Source: Lewinellaceae bacterium
Lineage (GTDB): Bacteria > Bacteroidota > Bacteroidia > Chitinophagales > Saprospiraceae
Direction: 5' to 3'
Length of the DNA: 48,062 nucleotides
NCBI GenBank assembly: GCA_016711435.1
Contig: JADJSY010000049.1
Span: 1 to 48,062 of the forward strand
The position numbers and the translations under genes are program-made. The first letter of the stretch is position 1. The number at the start of each line of letters is the position of its first letter. The notes under the pieces are model-generated. The model had not been told where the DNA came from and did not search any database. It was given only the letters and a program-made list of their open reading frames with translations. This document shows positions 17,989 to 26,920 of the stretch, in pieces.

Positions 17989-18802
17989 GAATAAGGAATT
18001 GTAGTCCACTTTGGGGAAGACAGTTAATTTGCCGCCGACGGTTGCATCCACGATCTCGCGGCCCGCTTTACGATAGGCATCACGCGCCATGATGTAGCCA
18101 ACCTCGGATGTATCGAGATCGGGAAGCTGCCATTTGACGCCCTTGCCAAAATAATTCGGCATGAAGTGATTGGGGTCATCACCTTCTGAGACCACGGTTT
18201 TATTTGCATCACCTTTTGATGAAAAATTATGATCGACACCGATGAGGACAACTTTTTCAAAACCCATGTGAAAGGCAATTTGAAGCGCAAAGTTCGTCAC
18301 TGTGGCGCCTTCCCACACGCGGCCAGTTACATCGCTTGCCATGCGTGGACCTGTGTAGGTGGTGTAAATAAAGGTTGGAATTTTGGCTGACCGGTAATTG
18401 AGGCGAGAAGTGACGATGCGAACGCCACGCCAAAAATGTTGGCATGGGAAGCGCGAGAATGTCATCGGAAAATTGTTCAATGACAAGGTCATTGATGGAG
18501 CAGAAATAGGAAGTGGTAAAACCGAGCTCGGGGAAGAACACATAAAAACGATTCATGCCAAACGTAAATTCATTTTTCAGTTTGGTGAGGTCGGTTTGTT
18601 TGAGGCTGGGGCCGTTGCCAATGATGAAGGCGCGTTTGCCTTTGTGAATATCCTTCAATGCGGTGAGACGACGAATGCTCTCGCGCCGCCAGGGATGCAA
18701 ATATGCGGCAGGCAATTGCGGCAACCGGCGAATGGCATCATTTGTATTACGGGCAAAATTCCAGAGCGAGGCGGGGATTATTGATTTGATGGTTTGTTTC
18801 AT
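17986..18802 (-). CDS. DUF115/GT42-like protein with GNGPSL motif (candidate nonulosonyltransferase), one frameshift
   Basis: About 271 residues after joining two frames; one extra base lies somewhere at 18380-18440. The N-terminal half has KRAFIIGNGPSLKQTDLTKLKNEF and FGMNRFYVFFPELGF; the C-terminal half has GRVWEGATVTNFALQIAFHMGFEKVVLIGVDHNF. Annotation tools usually call such proteins MptE-like (DUF115). The same order of motifs, G-N-G-P-S-L first and then a helix-strand ending G-x-D-x-x-F/Y, is found in GT42 sialyltransferases such as CstII and in the central domain of flagellin-modifying Maf proteins. With NeuB and NeuA in the window, transfer of a CMP-nonulosonic acid is a reasonable hypothesis. 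It is not proven by sequence. Confidence 0.65.
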
Positions 18803-18803
18803 A

Positions 18804-19175
18804 TTATTTGAAATAGATATTTTTCAGGGAGATCAACACCAACAGAATGAGCACATCGATCACCAAAGCGGTGACATAGAGAAGTTCAGGGACGCCTGTA
18901 AACGCCAGTCCAATATTCAACACGATCACGATAAGTGCAAAAATATAGGTCAACTTCTCGTTTTGATCCAGCAGCTTTCCGCTAAAGAAAAGGGCGGCCA
19001 CATTCACCAACAGAAAAAATCCGACCAGAAAGACAGAAAGCTCATTGCCATCCATGATCATGTCTGTAATGGTGTAGATGGATAAAAACAACCAAAACAC
19101 GGCGTTTAAATAAAAAAGTATGCGCGTCATGCTGCCGCGTTGTGTGAAGAGTGTCTTTTCTCTTTTTTTTCTCAT
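18804..19175 (-). CDS. Small four-helix membrane protein
   Basis: A 123-residue protein with a basic N-terminus (RKKREK) and about four hydrophobic helices at 20-40, 47-66, 77-93 and 98-118. No family recognised. Its ATG overlaps the SDR stop as ATGA and its stop lies one base before the DUF115-like start, so it is firmly inside the operon. It could be an accessory or stabilising subunit for a membrane glycosyltransferase, but nothing in the sequence fixes a role. Confidence 0.7.
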   Translation of the reverse strand: MRKKREKTLFTQRGSMTRILFYLNAVFWLFLSIYTITDMIMDGNELSVFLVGFFLLVNVAALFFSGKLLDQNEKLTYIFALIVIVLNIGLAFTGVPELLYVTALVIDVLILLVLISLKNIYFK

Positions 19176-19927
19176 TCGGTACTCAGCCTCGCAGTTGCGC
19201 CGCCGTCCACGATCAGGGCCTGCCCGGTCATAAAAGATGATTGTTCATTGTCGGCGAGGAAGTAGATGGCGTGCGCGATCTCTTCGGGAGTGCCCACCCG
19301 CCCATTGACCGTTTTGCGGGCCAGGTTGTCGAGCCTTTCCTGAACATCGCCCTGCCCTACATGACCGCGTCCCAAACCTGCGCGCAGCATGGGAGTATCC
19401 ACTGCGCCGGGCAAAACGGCATTGACGCGAATATTATCCGCTGCAAATTCGATAGCCATGGCGCGGGTCAACGCGAGCATACCGCCTTTGGAAGCGGCAT
19501 ATGCGGCGATGTTAGCTGAAGTCTGCACGGCGTGGACGGAAGAGATATTGACGATCGCGCCGCCGTTCTCCGCCTTAAGCAATGGATAGGCAAGTTTTAC
19601 GCCCAGAAATACGGAGCGCAAGTTGGCTGCCATGACGGCATCCCATTCTTCCACTGTGGTTTGGATAAGCGGCTTGGCAACCTGCAAAGCGGCATTGTTG
19701 ACCACGGCATCCAGAGAGGTTGTGAAGGCTTGCGCTTTTTCAAAGATGGCCTCCATGTCTTCGGGGCGTGATACATCTGCATTAATAAAGAGGCCGTTCT
19801 GGGGAAAGGTATCGCCGAACTCAGACCTATCCACGCCAATAACTCGCCAGCTTTTTTCGGCGAAGAGGGCTACGGTTGCGCGGCCAATTCCACCTGCCGC
19901 GCCTGTAATGAGGATTGTTTTTGTCAT
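19172..19927 (-). CDS. Short-chain dehydrogenase/reductase
   Basis: A 251-residue classical SDR from ATG 19927; a start 36 bases upstream is possible. It has the TGAAGGIGRA nucleotide loop at about 8-17, NNAALQ, the catalytic ISSVHA Ser and YAASKGG Tyr-Lys pair, and PGAVDTPM. An acidic residue follows the second strand (GVDRSEF), which usually means NAD preference. Such enzymes oxidise or reduce a sugar or alcohol hydroxyl; here a nucleotide-sugar or nonulosonate precursor is conceivable but unproven. It is coupled by ATGA to the downstream small membrane protein. Confidence 0.87.
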   Translation of the reverse strand: MTKTILITGAAGGIGRATVALFAEKSWRVIGVDRSEFGDTFPQNGLFINADVSRPEDMEAIFEKAQAFTTSLDAVVNNAALQVAKPLIQTTVEEWDAVMAANLRSVFLGVKLAYPLLKAENGGAIVNISSVHAVQTSANIAAYAASKGGMLALTRAMAIEFAADNIRVNAVLPGAVDTPMLRAGLGRGHVGQGDVQERLDNLARKTVNGRVGTPEEIAHAIYFLADNEQSSFMTGQALIVDGGATARLSTE

Positions 19928-19973
19928 AGGGTTATCTTCTTTTTTTGGGTACACGGAATTCACGAAAAACTCT

Positions 19974-21557
19974 TTATTGAGTATTCAAACGAAAGACAAG
20001 ACAGCCATCCATTGTATTCTCTATTTGATAATTTTCAGTAACAAAGGAAAATATTTCCTCCATGCCGGGCTGAATGTACATTTTCTTCTTCAACCCGGGT
20101 GTGGAGAATTGTTCCTCACGAGTGACAGGGTCAAGCGAAGGGATGGCATCCACGGAGCGGGAGCAATCCAGGATCATCTCAGGGCGTTTTGTAGTCAGGT
20201 CTGCAATGTAAGAGGCTTCGATCTCTTCAGTTAGTGATCCTTCAAGGAAAAGCGGATAATACAAATATTTGATCGGCGATGTACGCCCTGCCATGAAGCT
20301 GACGCCCATCTCAGGATACCATGTCAACACAAGATCGTCCGGCTGGGTATTCTGTTGAATATAGGCAGAGACAGGGTCAGCGTAGTCCATGCCATGTTCA
20401 CCGCCGAACAGTTGCCCCAACGTCTCACTATATCGCTTGCTTGAAGATGGAAAAATGACAAACAGCATCACGATCAACGCCAAAGAAACAACCAATCCAA
20501 GCCCGTCGCTCAAGCCATGCAAAGCAGGGACTTTGAAGGTAACCTGCCAAAAATGAGCAAACACAAATGCGCAATAGATGGCAACTGCCAAAGCCCAGCT
20601 GATGTAATAATGCGTAAAACCTCTGCCGGAAAGATTGCTCAAGAGAATCTCGATCGGGAACCAAATGAGCAGAAAGGTTTCAAAAATAGACAACTTCCTC
20701 TGCACAAAACTGGTCAATGCGCGCAGCACAAGCAGGAACCATGCAGCCAAAGTAAGCCATCCATACCAGGACAGGCCATATTTCCCAAAGCCGCCGAACA
20801 AGTCCAACAGTTCCCTGTCCTTTGCTGAGGAATAGGAGAAGTTGAAGATGATGGAAGCATAGATCATCTCCCATGCGCCGCCGCGTAACGCAAAGTACAA
20901 GGTCCACAACAGAAGTGGAATTGCAAACCCTGCCAGCATTGCAAGGATGATCCTCATGGCTTCGGCGAAATTTCGTTCAAATACATGAAAGACAAAAACC
21001 GCAGCCACTATTGCGAACAACCCGCCGATATTATTTGCACGAAAAGCAAAACTCAACCCGAACAGAACGCCAACCCCAAAATACTGCCAATAATTCTTCT
21101 CCGCATCCACCTTTGAAAGAAAAAGATACAACCCCGCCGCATTAAAAAGAAGGGCATATTCCTCGGTGTAATTTCCGTATCCCAGAGCCAGCCGCAAACT
21201 GAGGCCTGCCAGCGTCACACCAAACAACGCCGCGCTCAGACCCCAACGTTTGGACAATAAAAGATATAAAAAATAGAACGTTCCAAAAATGGAAATGAAT
21301 TCCATGAACCAAACACCCCAGCGCGACCCGCCGCCCAGCCACAATCCCAAGGCATTGATAAAAAATATCGCAGGTCCTTTCGAATCCCAAAAATCAAGGT
21401 ATGGAATTTTTCCACTTAATATCTGGCTGCCCGCATACAAAAAAAAGCCGCCATCTCTTGCAGGTTTATCAAAAAGCGGATTGCCCAGATCGAGCACAAC
21501 CGCAGCCAGAACGAACAAAAAAATATACGGAATTGCGGAACGAATTTTAGCCATCAT
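19974..21557 (-). CDS. GT39-like membrane glycosyltransferase
   Basis: An intact 527-residue protein with about 11 helices and a C-terminal soluble part. The first loop reads NPLFDKPARDGGFFLYAGSQILSGKIPYLDFWDSKGP. The acidic residue before GG-F and the later D-x-K are the typical GT39-like pattern in bacteria. The C-terminal region has WYPEMGVSFMAGRTSPIKYLYYPLF, as in many glycosyltransferase 39 proteins. Its start (ATG 21557) lies inside the end of the upstream dehydrogenase gene, so the two are translationally coupled. Confidence 0.8.
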   Translation of the reverse strand: MMAKIRSAIPYIFLFVLAAVVLDLGNPLFDKPARDGGFFLYAGSQILSGKIPYLDFWDSKGPAIFFINALGLWLGGGSRWGVWFMEFISIFGTFYFLYLLLSKRWGLSAALFGVTLAGLSLRLALGYGNYTEEYALLFNAAGLYLFLSKVDAEKNYWQYFGVGVLFGLSFAFRANNIGGLFAIVAAVFVFHVFERNFAEAMRIILAMLAGFAIPLLLWTLYFALRGGAWEMIYASIIFNFSYSSAKDRELLDLFGGFGKYGLSWYGWLTLAAWFLLVLRALTSFVQRKLSIFETFLLIWFPIEILLSNLSGRGFTHYYISWALAVAIYCAFVFAHFWQVTFKVPALHGLSDGLGLVVSLALIVMLFVIFPSSSKRYSETLGQLFGGEHGMDYADPVSAYIQQNTQPDDLVLTWYPEMGVSFMAGRTSPIKYLYYPLFLEGSLTEEIEASYIADLTTKRPEMILDCSRSVDAIPSLDPVTREEQFSTPGLKKKMYIQPGMEEIFSFVTENYQIENTMDGCLVFRLNTQ

Positions 21558-22509
21558 CCCTTAACCCTTTTGCATCGATGCCCAATCCATTCAACAAATT
21601 TCGGATCGTATTCCAATGGATACGCTCCCAGGCCGTTGGGCTGGAATTGGAATTATGCGGAGCCAGCATGACGTTATCCATCTTCAACAATGGACTATCC
21701 TTCGGAAGCGGCTCGAACTCGAAGACATCCAACGCCGCGCCTCCCACCTGACCTGAGCTGAGTGCTGCGACGAGGGCAGTTTCCTCCACGATAGGCCCGC
21801 GGGCAGTATTGATGAGAATAGCCGATGGTTTCATCTTTGAAAGGGTATTTGCATTGATGAGGTGATGAGATGTGGGATTGAGATCGCAGTTAACAGAGAC
21901 GAAATCGGAATTCGATAATAGATATTCGAGGTTCGTCATTTCAATCCCCGATTCACTGACAAAGACATGGTCAATATCCACAATATCCGTGCCAAGGACT
22001 TTCATGCCGAATGCTTTTGCACGGCGCGTGACGGCTTTGCCAATATTGCCAATACCGATAATGCCAAGCACACATTCGCTCAATGTCTTGCCGGGGATCT
22101 TCTCCCATTCGCCGCGCTTCATGGCCGCATCCATCCACGGGCCTCTGCGGGCAAAGGCCAGCATATAGCCAAGAACCGTGTCTGCAACGGGGGTGGTGAA
22201 GGCATTTGGCGTTCGGGAGAGAATGATATTTAAGCGGGAGCAGCTTTCAGCGTCGATAGAATCGACACCCGTCCCCCACTTGGAGATCACCTTCAAGCGC
22301 GGGGAACAGGCTTCCAGCACGCGCGCTGTGTAGCGGTCATCCCCGCAAATTGCACCATCAAATTGACCCGCAAACTTGAGCAGATCAGCCTCTTCCATGC
22401 GTTCTTCAACATCCGGGACAATGAGATCAATTCCATATTTTGCAAAGACGGGTTTGAAACGATCCAGAAATGGAATCATGTAGGGGGCGGTCATTAGAGC
22501 AGTTGGCAT
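21547..22509 (-). CDS. D-2-hydroxyacid dehydrogenase (phosphoglycerate-dehydrogenase-like)
   Basis: A 320-residue NAD-dependent enzyme. It has GTGVDSID at about 81-88, the dinucleotide loop GIIGIGNIGKAVTRRAK at about 148-164, NTARGPIVEETAL with the catalytic Arg, VFEFEPLP with the Glu, and APHNSNSSPTAWER with His. The usual ending HIGS/HTAG is replaced by HNSNSS, so the substrate may not be phosphoglycerate. There is no ACT domain. In a glycan locus it might oxidise a hydroxyacid precursor of an unusual sugar acyl group. It is divergent from the plus-strand GT87 gene. Confidence 0.85.
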   Translation of the reverse strand: MPTALMTAPYMIPFLDRFKPVFAKYGIDLIVPDVEERMEEADLLKFAGQFDGAICGDDRYTARVLEACSPRLKVISKWGTGVDSIDAESCSRLNIILSRTPNAFTTPVADTVLGYMLAFARRGPWMDAAMKRGEWEKIPGKTLSECVLGIIGIGNIGKAVTRRAKAFGMKVLGTDIVDIDHVFVSESGIEMTNLEYLLSNSDFVSVNCDLNPTSHHLINANTLSKMKPSAILINTARGPIVEETALVAALSSGQVGGAALDVFEFEPLPKDSPLLKMDNVMLAPHNSNSSPTAWERIHWNTIRNLLNGLGIDAKGLRDDG

Positions 22510-22600
22510 TTTTTTGACTCACAAGTATGGGATTTTTTGTTTTGCAAAGATAATTGTAACACCGACAATGGGAGCAAAAAAAGTGAGGTATCATTCGGAA

Positions 22601-23764
22601 ATGCAAACAATCACCGAACGCAAAAACAAAAAACTAACACCCGAACAATTGAAATTATTTCATTCCTACGCATCCATCCTTGCGTTCGCGTTGATGGGCA
22701 TCCTGTTTGCTAAACTATTTTGGAATCTCGTTCAACCGCGCATGGATTTTTACAACGAGTTATGGGCTCCTGTTTATTTGCTCGTTCACGGACAAAGCCC
22801 ATACGACACCACAAGCCTGAACACGATCCTGCCCGCGGCATGGTTTCCCATGGCCATCGGTTTCTTTTTTCCACTCGGCTGGCTCCCCGAAGAGACCGCC
22901 AATTATGGATGGTTCGTCTTTTGCGTTATCGAGTTAGGGATGGTCATTTACATCGCACAAGGCGATAAACGTTCGCTTTACAACACAGGCATCCTTACAT
23001 TCCTGAGCCTGTTTTTTCCAGCCACTCTTTATCACTTCTTCATCGGGCAGATCTCGCTTACGGTGACCTTATGCCTCGTGCTTGCCGTTCACCTTGCGCA
23101 AAAAGACAGGCATTGGCTTTCCACATTTTTTGTTGCACTGGCCGTCTCAAAACCGCACCTCGCCTTGCTGACGGTGCTGGGATTGAGTTTTTATTATTTT
23201 CAAAAGGGTAAATGGAAGGGGATGTTTTTATTTTGGGGAAGGATAGCGATCTTCGCGCTGGCAATGTGCATCCCGCTCTTCGTCGCCTACCCAAACTGGA
23301 TTCCCGATGCGCTGCATGCCATGACCCAAAACCCAATCTGGTCGTATCCTTCGCTATTCATTCTCTTTCAGAGATATTTTGACAAGTGGGGATATCTGCT
23401 CTGGGTGTTGACTTCGATTCTCACCATCGGGATTAATCATTCCTTTTGGAAGAAACTCTCCCCCGTGAACGCAGCCTACTGGAGCCTTGCTCTTGCGCCT
23501 CTTGTCTCGCCGTATGTTGGCAGCTGGGACTTTGTCATTCTCCTCCCTTTGACAATTTTCACCTTCGTCAGCGTTGATTGGAAACGAAAGGTCGCCCTCA
23601 TTATTTTCTATGCCATTGCATGGTATCAAATGGCGCAGATACAGGCGTTGGAAGTCAGTCACAACCATTATTTCTGGTGGGTGCCGCTGTGGTTCCTTGG
23701 CATATCGGTTTTACTGACAAGCTGGAAAACAGAAATAAAAGCTGAGCAAACACAAACTAAGTAA
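22601..23764 (+). CDS. GT87-like membrane glycosyltransferase
   Basis: Frame open from 22514; ATG 22601 (MQTITERKNKKLTPEQ) gives a sensible basic N-terminus, with GAGG 12 bases before it. About 387 residues, nine to ten helices. PRMDFYNELWAPVYLLVHGQSPYD after helix 1 is typical of GT87 (polyprenyl-phosphate-mannose-type mannosyltransferases), with the Asp as likely catalytic base. LAVSKPHLALL follows near the middle. It is the only plus-strand gene in a 25 kb minus-strand stretch and is followed by a hairpin at 23769-23800. The sugar donor cannot be read. Confidence 0.78.
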   Translation: MQTITERKNKKLTPEQLKLFHSYASILAFALMGILFAKLFWNLVQPRMDFYNELWAPVYLLVHGQSPYDTTSLNTILPAAWFPMAIGFFFPLGWLPEETANYGWFVFCVIELGMVIYIAQGDKRSLYNTGILTFLSLFFPATLYHFFIGQISLTVTLCLVLAVHLAQKDRHWLSTFFVALAVSKPHLALLTVLGLSFYYFQKGKWKGMFLFWGRIAIFALAMCIPLFVAYPNWIPDALHAMTQNPIWSYPSLFILFQRYFDKWGYLLWVLTSILTIGINHSFWKKLSPVNAAYWSLALAPLVSPYVGSWDFVILLPLTIFTFVSVDWKRKVALIIFYAIAWYQMAQIQALEVSHNHYFWWVPLWFLGISVLLTSWKTEIKAEQTQTK

Positions 23765-23768
23765 AAGA

Positions 23769-23800
23769 AACACCTCGCTCTATAGATGGAGCGAGGTGTT
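23769..23800. terminator. Bidirectional terminator between convergent genes
   Basis: AACACCTCGCTC (23769-23780) pairs perfectly with GAGCGAGGTGTT (23789-23800) across an eight-base loop. It lies between the GT87 stop (23764) and the AlkP-superfamily stop (23817). On the minus strand it is followed by TCTTTTAC. Confidence 0.78.
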
Positions 23801-23816
23801 GTGAATTGGCTATTCT

Positions 23817-25357
23817 TTATTTACCGCCGCAGTTATTCGGCATCTCCGTAAAATCATACAAGTTGGGGACAGGCGAGAAGTAACTGACATCTTCCAGCAT
23901 CTCATATTTACCGCCAAAGTAGGCATTGAATATCAAACGGAATGTATTGACGGGCGTAATGGTCGGGTACAACTCGTCTTCGTGTCCGGGTAAATAATAG
24001 GCATTGAAGATCCACATGCGGCGATCCTTGGGCTGCATCCATGCGCCGTGGTCGCCTTGAATGACGATGATAGGCGGCGTTTCAGACTCAGCCAAAATCG
24101 TATCCACGGCATCCAACACTTTCGTATTCAAATATGTCAACTGACCCGTATAGCCCCTTTGATAATCATCGTAGGGATATTCGCGCTGCTCATTCCAGAA
24201 ATCCGGCGGATAGTTCGGGTTGCCTTCGGCATCAAATACAAATGGCGGATGCGGCGAGATCAAATGGATGTAGGAGAATTGCGGGCCATCCATATTGGCG
24301 AGTTCGCCCATGCTGTCGAAGACGTTATTGAAACGGTCGCGGAAACTTTGTCCCATCACAGCATCGGGGTCAACCCAGCCCCAATCCTGCGCGTATTTGG
24401 CAAGCGTGGTTCGCAGGAAGAGACCTTCAAACTCCGTGAAGCCGGAAGTGAACGGCGGCGGAGTCATAAAATGATCGGCATCTTCCAATTCATTCCATGC
24501 AAAACCCGTCGCAAAGTTGACCGTTTCATAGCCCATGTTCTCAAAGTTATGACGCACGGCGCTATGCTTGAGCGAGTTCCACAACGTCCGCCGCGCGGTG
24601 CTTTCGGGCTTGAATTCATCATCCAGTTCAGGGAGGTACATCATGTTCAATGAGGATGCCAGCGATATCTCTGTCCGTACATAATTGCTCTGGCTGCACG
24701 CTCCCACGTAAAAGCCACGGTCTTCCAATGCCGTGATAAATTCCGAGTTATCGTAGTCGAACACCGCTTTGAGGAAATCTTCGCGGGCATACGAATCAAG
24801 GATGATGTAATACACATCCGGCGGATTCTGCGGCACGGTCAGATCATCTTCAATGGGAGCATGGTCCGCACCCAACGCGCTGACGCCTTGCGGCTCGCTT
24901 TCCAACAGAATCTGTCCCGCAGCCATGACCAGCAAAGCGAGCGCAATGGTATTGAAAGTGGACGAGCAGCAGCAAAGGTGGATTTTGAACGCACGATCCA
25001 AAGGAGCGCGGCAGCAAACAACACAATCCATACAACGCCAAGCCAGTTTGTGTAACTGAGATCGGGAAATTTTGCATCAAGGGCAATGTAAATATGCCCA
25101 AAGGAAAAGAACAGAGCCAGCCACAAAGAGGTCAGCACTGCGGCTTTGTGCGCCTGTCGCAGGAATAACCAGACCAGCGCATACAATATTACGCCAAACA
25201 AAATAGATATCAGCAGAGAACGCATCCCTGCCGAATTTTGAACCTGCCCCACATTGGCAGAGAGCAGAGCCACAACAGGATAGGCACTGATCGCAAGCGG
25301 ATACCAGGGTTTGGAAAACCAGTTCGTAACAATAAGATTTATATTTTTCAAATTCAT
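23817..25357 (-). CDS. Membrane-anchored sulfatase-like/AlkP-superfamily enzyme (one frameshift)
   Basis: About 513 residues after restoring one base near 24955-24975 between STFAAARP and TFNTIALALLV. The N-terminal 170 residues hold about five helices. The exposed domain starts VYYIILDSYARED (metal-binding Asp), then SNYVRTEISLASSLNMMYLPEL, where the nucleophile position is Thr rather than the Cys/Ser of true sulfatases, then VIQGDHGAW (Asp-His metal ligands). That architecture resembles LtaS/EptA-type transferases more than formylglycine sulfatases. The stop codon region is followed by a shared terminator. Its start overlaps the CMP-sugar synthetase stop (ATGA). Confidence 0.75.
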
Positions 25358-26020
25358 TTTTCTCTTCTCTTCATTAAAAAATCTGTAATTTCAAAATCCA
25401 ATTCTTCGTCAATGTCCCATGCTTCGTCGGCGTCGATCTCGAACATGAGCGGCTTGTCGCCAATGCGGTGATGTTTGCGTGCCAAATTCTCGCGGGTGAA
25501 AAGATACATGCACGAATTCTCTTCGTACACAGGCGGCAGGTCTTGAGTCTGGATCAGTTCCAGCGGGTTGTGATTGATCGCGCGTCCATCCTGAAAATAC
25601 AAGCGTGTTTGCAAACGAGTCACAGAAAACAAAGAATCGTGAGATGGGTAATTGGTAAATAGTAATTGGATGGCGCGTGAGACCGTTTGCAGGTTTCAAC
25701 AGCGGATTCGTGGAATGGGTTTGCAAATAAAACTCTGCATCCACCTGCGCGGTGTCATGCAGAAGAATATCGTTCATGGGAACATCGTCAGCGCGGAGAT
25801 GCTCGGGGCGTTGAATCAGCTTCACGGTAGGAAAGAGGCGGCGCACTCCATCCATCACAGGCTCGGAGTCAGTATCCACCATCACCGTGTCAATTTCCGG
25901 CACGGCGAGCAGCGTCTCGATGATGTGTTGATAAAGGGGCTTGCCCGCGAGCGGGCGATAATTTTTACCAGGCACACGCTGGCTGTGGTGGCGCATGGGG
26001 ACAAGGGCGGCTAGTTTCAT
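25354..26020 (-). CDS. Acylneuraminate cytidylyltransferase-like protein (one frameshift)
   Basis: About 222 residues after removing one A in the TTT/AAA run at 25686-25688. The start LAALVPMRHHSQRVPGKNYRPLAGKPLYQH is the CMP-sugar synthetase signature (L-x-P-x-R-x-x-S-x-R-x-x-x-K-N). VMVDTDSEPVMD, LQTHSTNPLLKPATVSRAI and FEIDADEAWDID follow. It would attach CMP to a nonulosonic acid or related sugar. It is a second, shorter relative of the NeuA part at 34573-35799, with no phosphatase domain. A heptamer repeat (25647-25667) is inside its coding region. Confidence 0.82.
25647..25667 (-). repeat. Heptamer repeat inside the CMP-sugar synthetase gene
   Basis: GGTAATT, GGTAAAT, AGTAATT in a row on the plus strand, encoding part of QLLFTNYPSH. 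The same unit occurs intergenically at 35811-35824. Confidence 0.7.
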
Positions 26021-26038
26021 GCGCCTATTTTATCTCAC

Positions 26039-26063
26039 CACGGAGACCACAGAGGGCACAGAG
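26039..26063 (+). repeat. Nine-base degenerate tandem repeat
   Basis: CACGGAGAC, CACAGAGGG and the truncated CACAGAG lie in the short gap between the CMP-sugar synthetase start and the GNAT stop. Similar CACGGAGA-type repeats are scattered in many environmental bacterial genomes. Confidence 0.6.
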
Positions 26064-26072
26064 TTTTTAATG

Positions 26073-26918
26073 TTACAACATGCGCGACATCTGCCACTGC
26101 GAAAGCGTTTCGCGCGTCATGCCAACCTGTTCAAAAATGACACCCATTTCTTCGGGGAAGATCGGGGAAACGTGCCAGACCTTGTTTGGGAATCGCGCAA
26201 AGAGCGCGCGCATCAGCACCGCGCTGAGGCCTGCTCCACGGGAACGGGCTTTTACCAACACTGACGAAATGGACACGTCCGTGGCTTCGGGATTGCTGAT
26301 GAGACAATAGGCATCGTTCAGGCGAAAGGCACGCGAAGGCGGCGTGTGATGCGCGATGGTCGTACCCGAAAGCTGCCAGGGCAAGTCATTGATACCGTGA
26401 TACGAAACCATCCTTGCCACTTCGCGGATGTCGATCTCTTGCAGTTCGTCTTGCGCGTTCGCACCGCCGTCATCGGTCACTTGCGGATTTTCGAGTTTGT
26501 ACCCTACCAGCCTGCGAACTTTTGTGAAGCCAACCTTCTCATACAACTTCACACCAGCCGTATTTTGTTCAATGACTTCGAGCAGCATTTCTTTCTCGCC
26601 GCGAGCCTTCGCTTCTGCGATAAGCTGACCCATTGCCCATGTGCCCGTACCGCCATTCCGCGCAGTGGATAAGACGCCCATCGCCGCGAGGCGACTCGTC
26701 CAACCACGCCGCGCAATGAGCGCCAACCCAGACGGTTCACCATCTTTCAGGATCACTCGGCTTGCGGTGAGGTCAACACCGTCTCGGCGAAGCATGGTGA
26801 ACATGATAACGTCCGTGATATTAACGGGGACGAAATAGCCTTCAAAACTTCGCGTCATTAATTCGGCGAGTTGGGGGATGGTGAATTCAGAGGCGGGCTT
26901 GAGGGAAAGAGGTGACAT
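26073..26918 (-). CDS. Double GNAT N-acetyltransferase
   Basis: A 281-residue protein with two GNAT-like halves. The first has VLSTARNGGTGTWAMGQLIAEAKARG, an acetyl-CoA loop of the R/Q-x-x-G-x-G/A type, then LEVIEQNTAGVKLYEKVGFTKVRRL. The second has ISSVLVKARSRGAGLSAVLMRALFAR and ends WQMSRML. GNAT enzymes acetylate amines such as amino sugars or peptides. Its place between a CMP-sugar synthetase and a GT2 suggests acetylation of a sugar in this pathway, but the substrate is not visible and general roles are possible. Confidence 0.8.
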   Translation of the reverse strand: MSPLSLKPASEFTIPQLAELMTRSFEGYFVPVNITDVIMFTMLRRDGVDLTASRVILKDGEPSGLALIARRGWTSRLAAMGVLSTARNGGTGTWAMGQLIAEAKARGEKEMLLEVIEQNTAGVKLYEKVGFTKVRRLVGYKLENPQVTDDGGANAQDELQEIDIREVARMVSYHGINDLPWQLSGTTIAHHTPPSRAFRLNDAYCLISNPEATDVSISSVLVKARSRGAGLSAVLMRALFARFPNKVWHVSPIFPEEMGVIFEQVGMTRETLSQWQMSRML

Positions 26919-26920
26919 AG

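Noticed and set aside
17986..18802. A pterin diphosphokinase MptE
   Set aside because: No folate or methanopterin genes are nearby and the neighbours are glycan genes; the shared GNGPSL motif is general to DUF115/GT42-like folds.
24048..24653. A 201-codon plus-strand open frame within the sulfatase-like gene
   Set aside because: It is antisense to well-conserved AlkP motifs such as VIQGDHG and has no ribosome site or family similarity.
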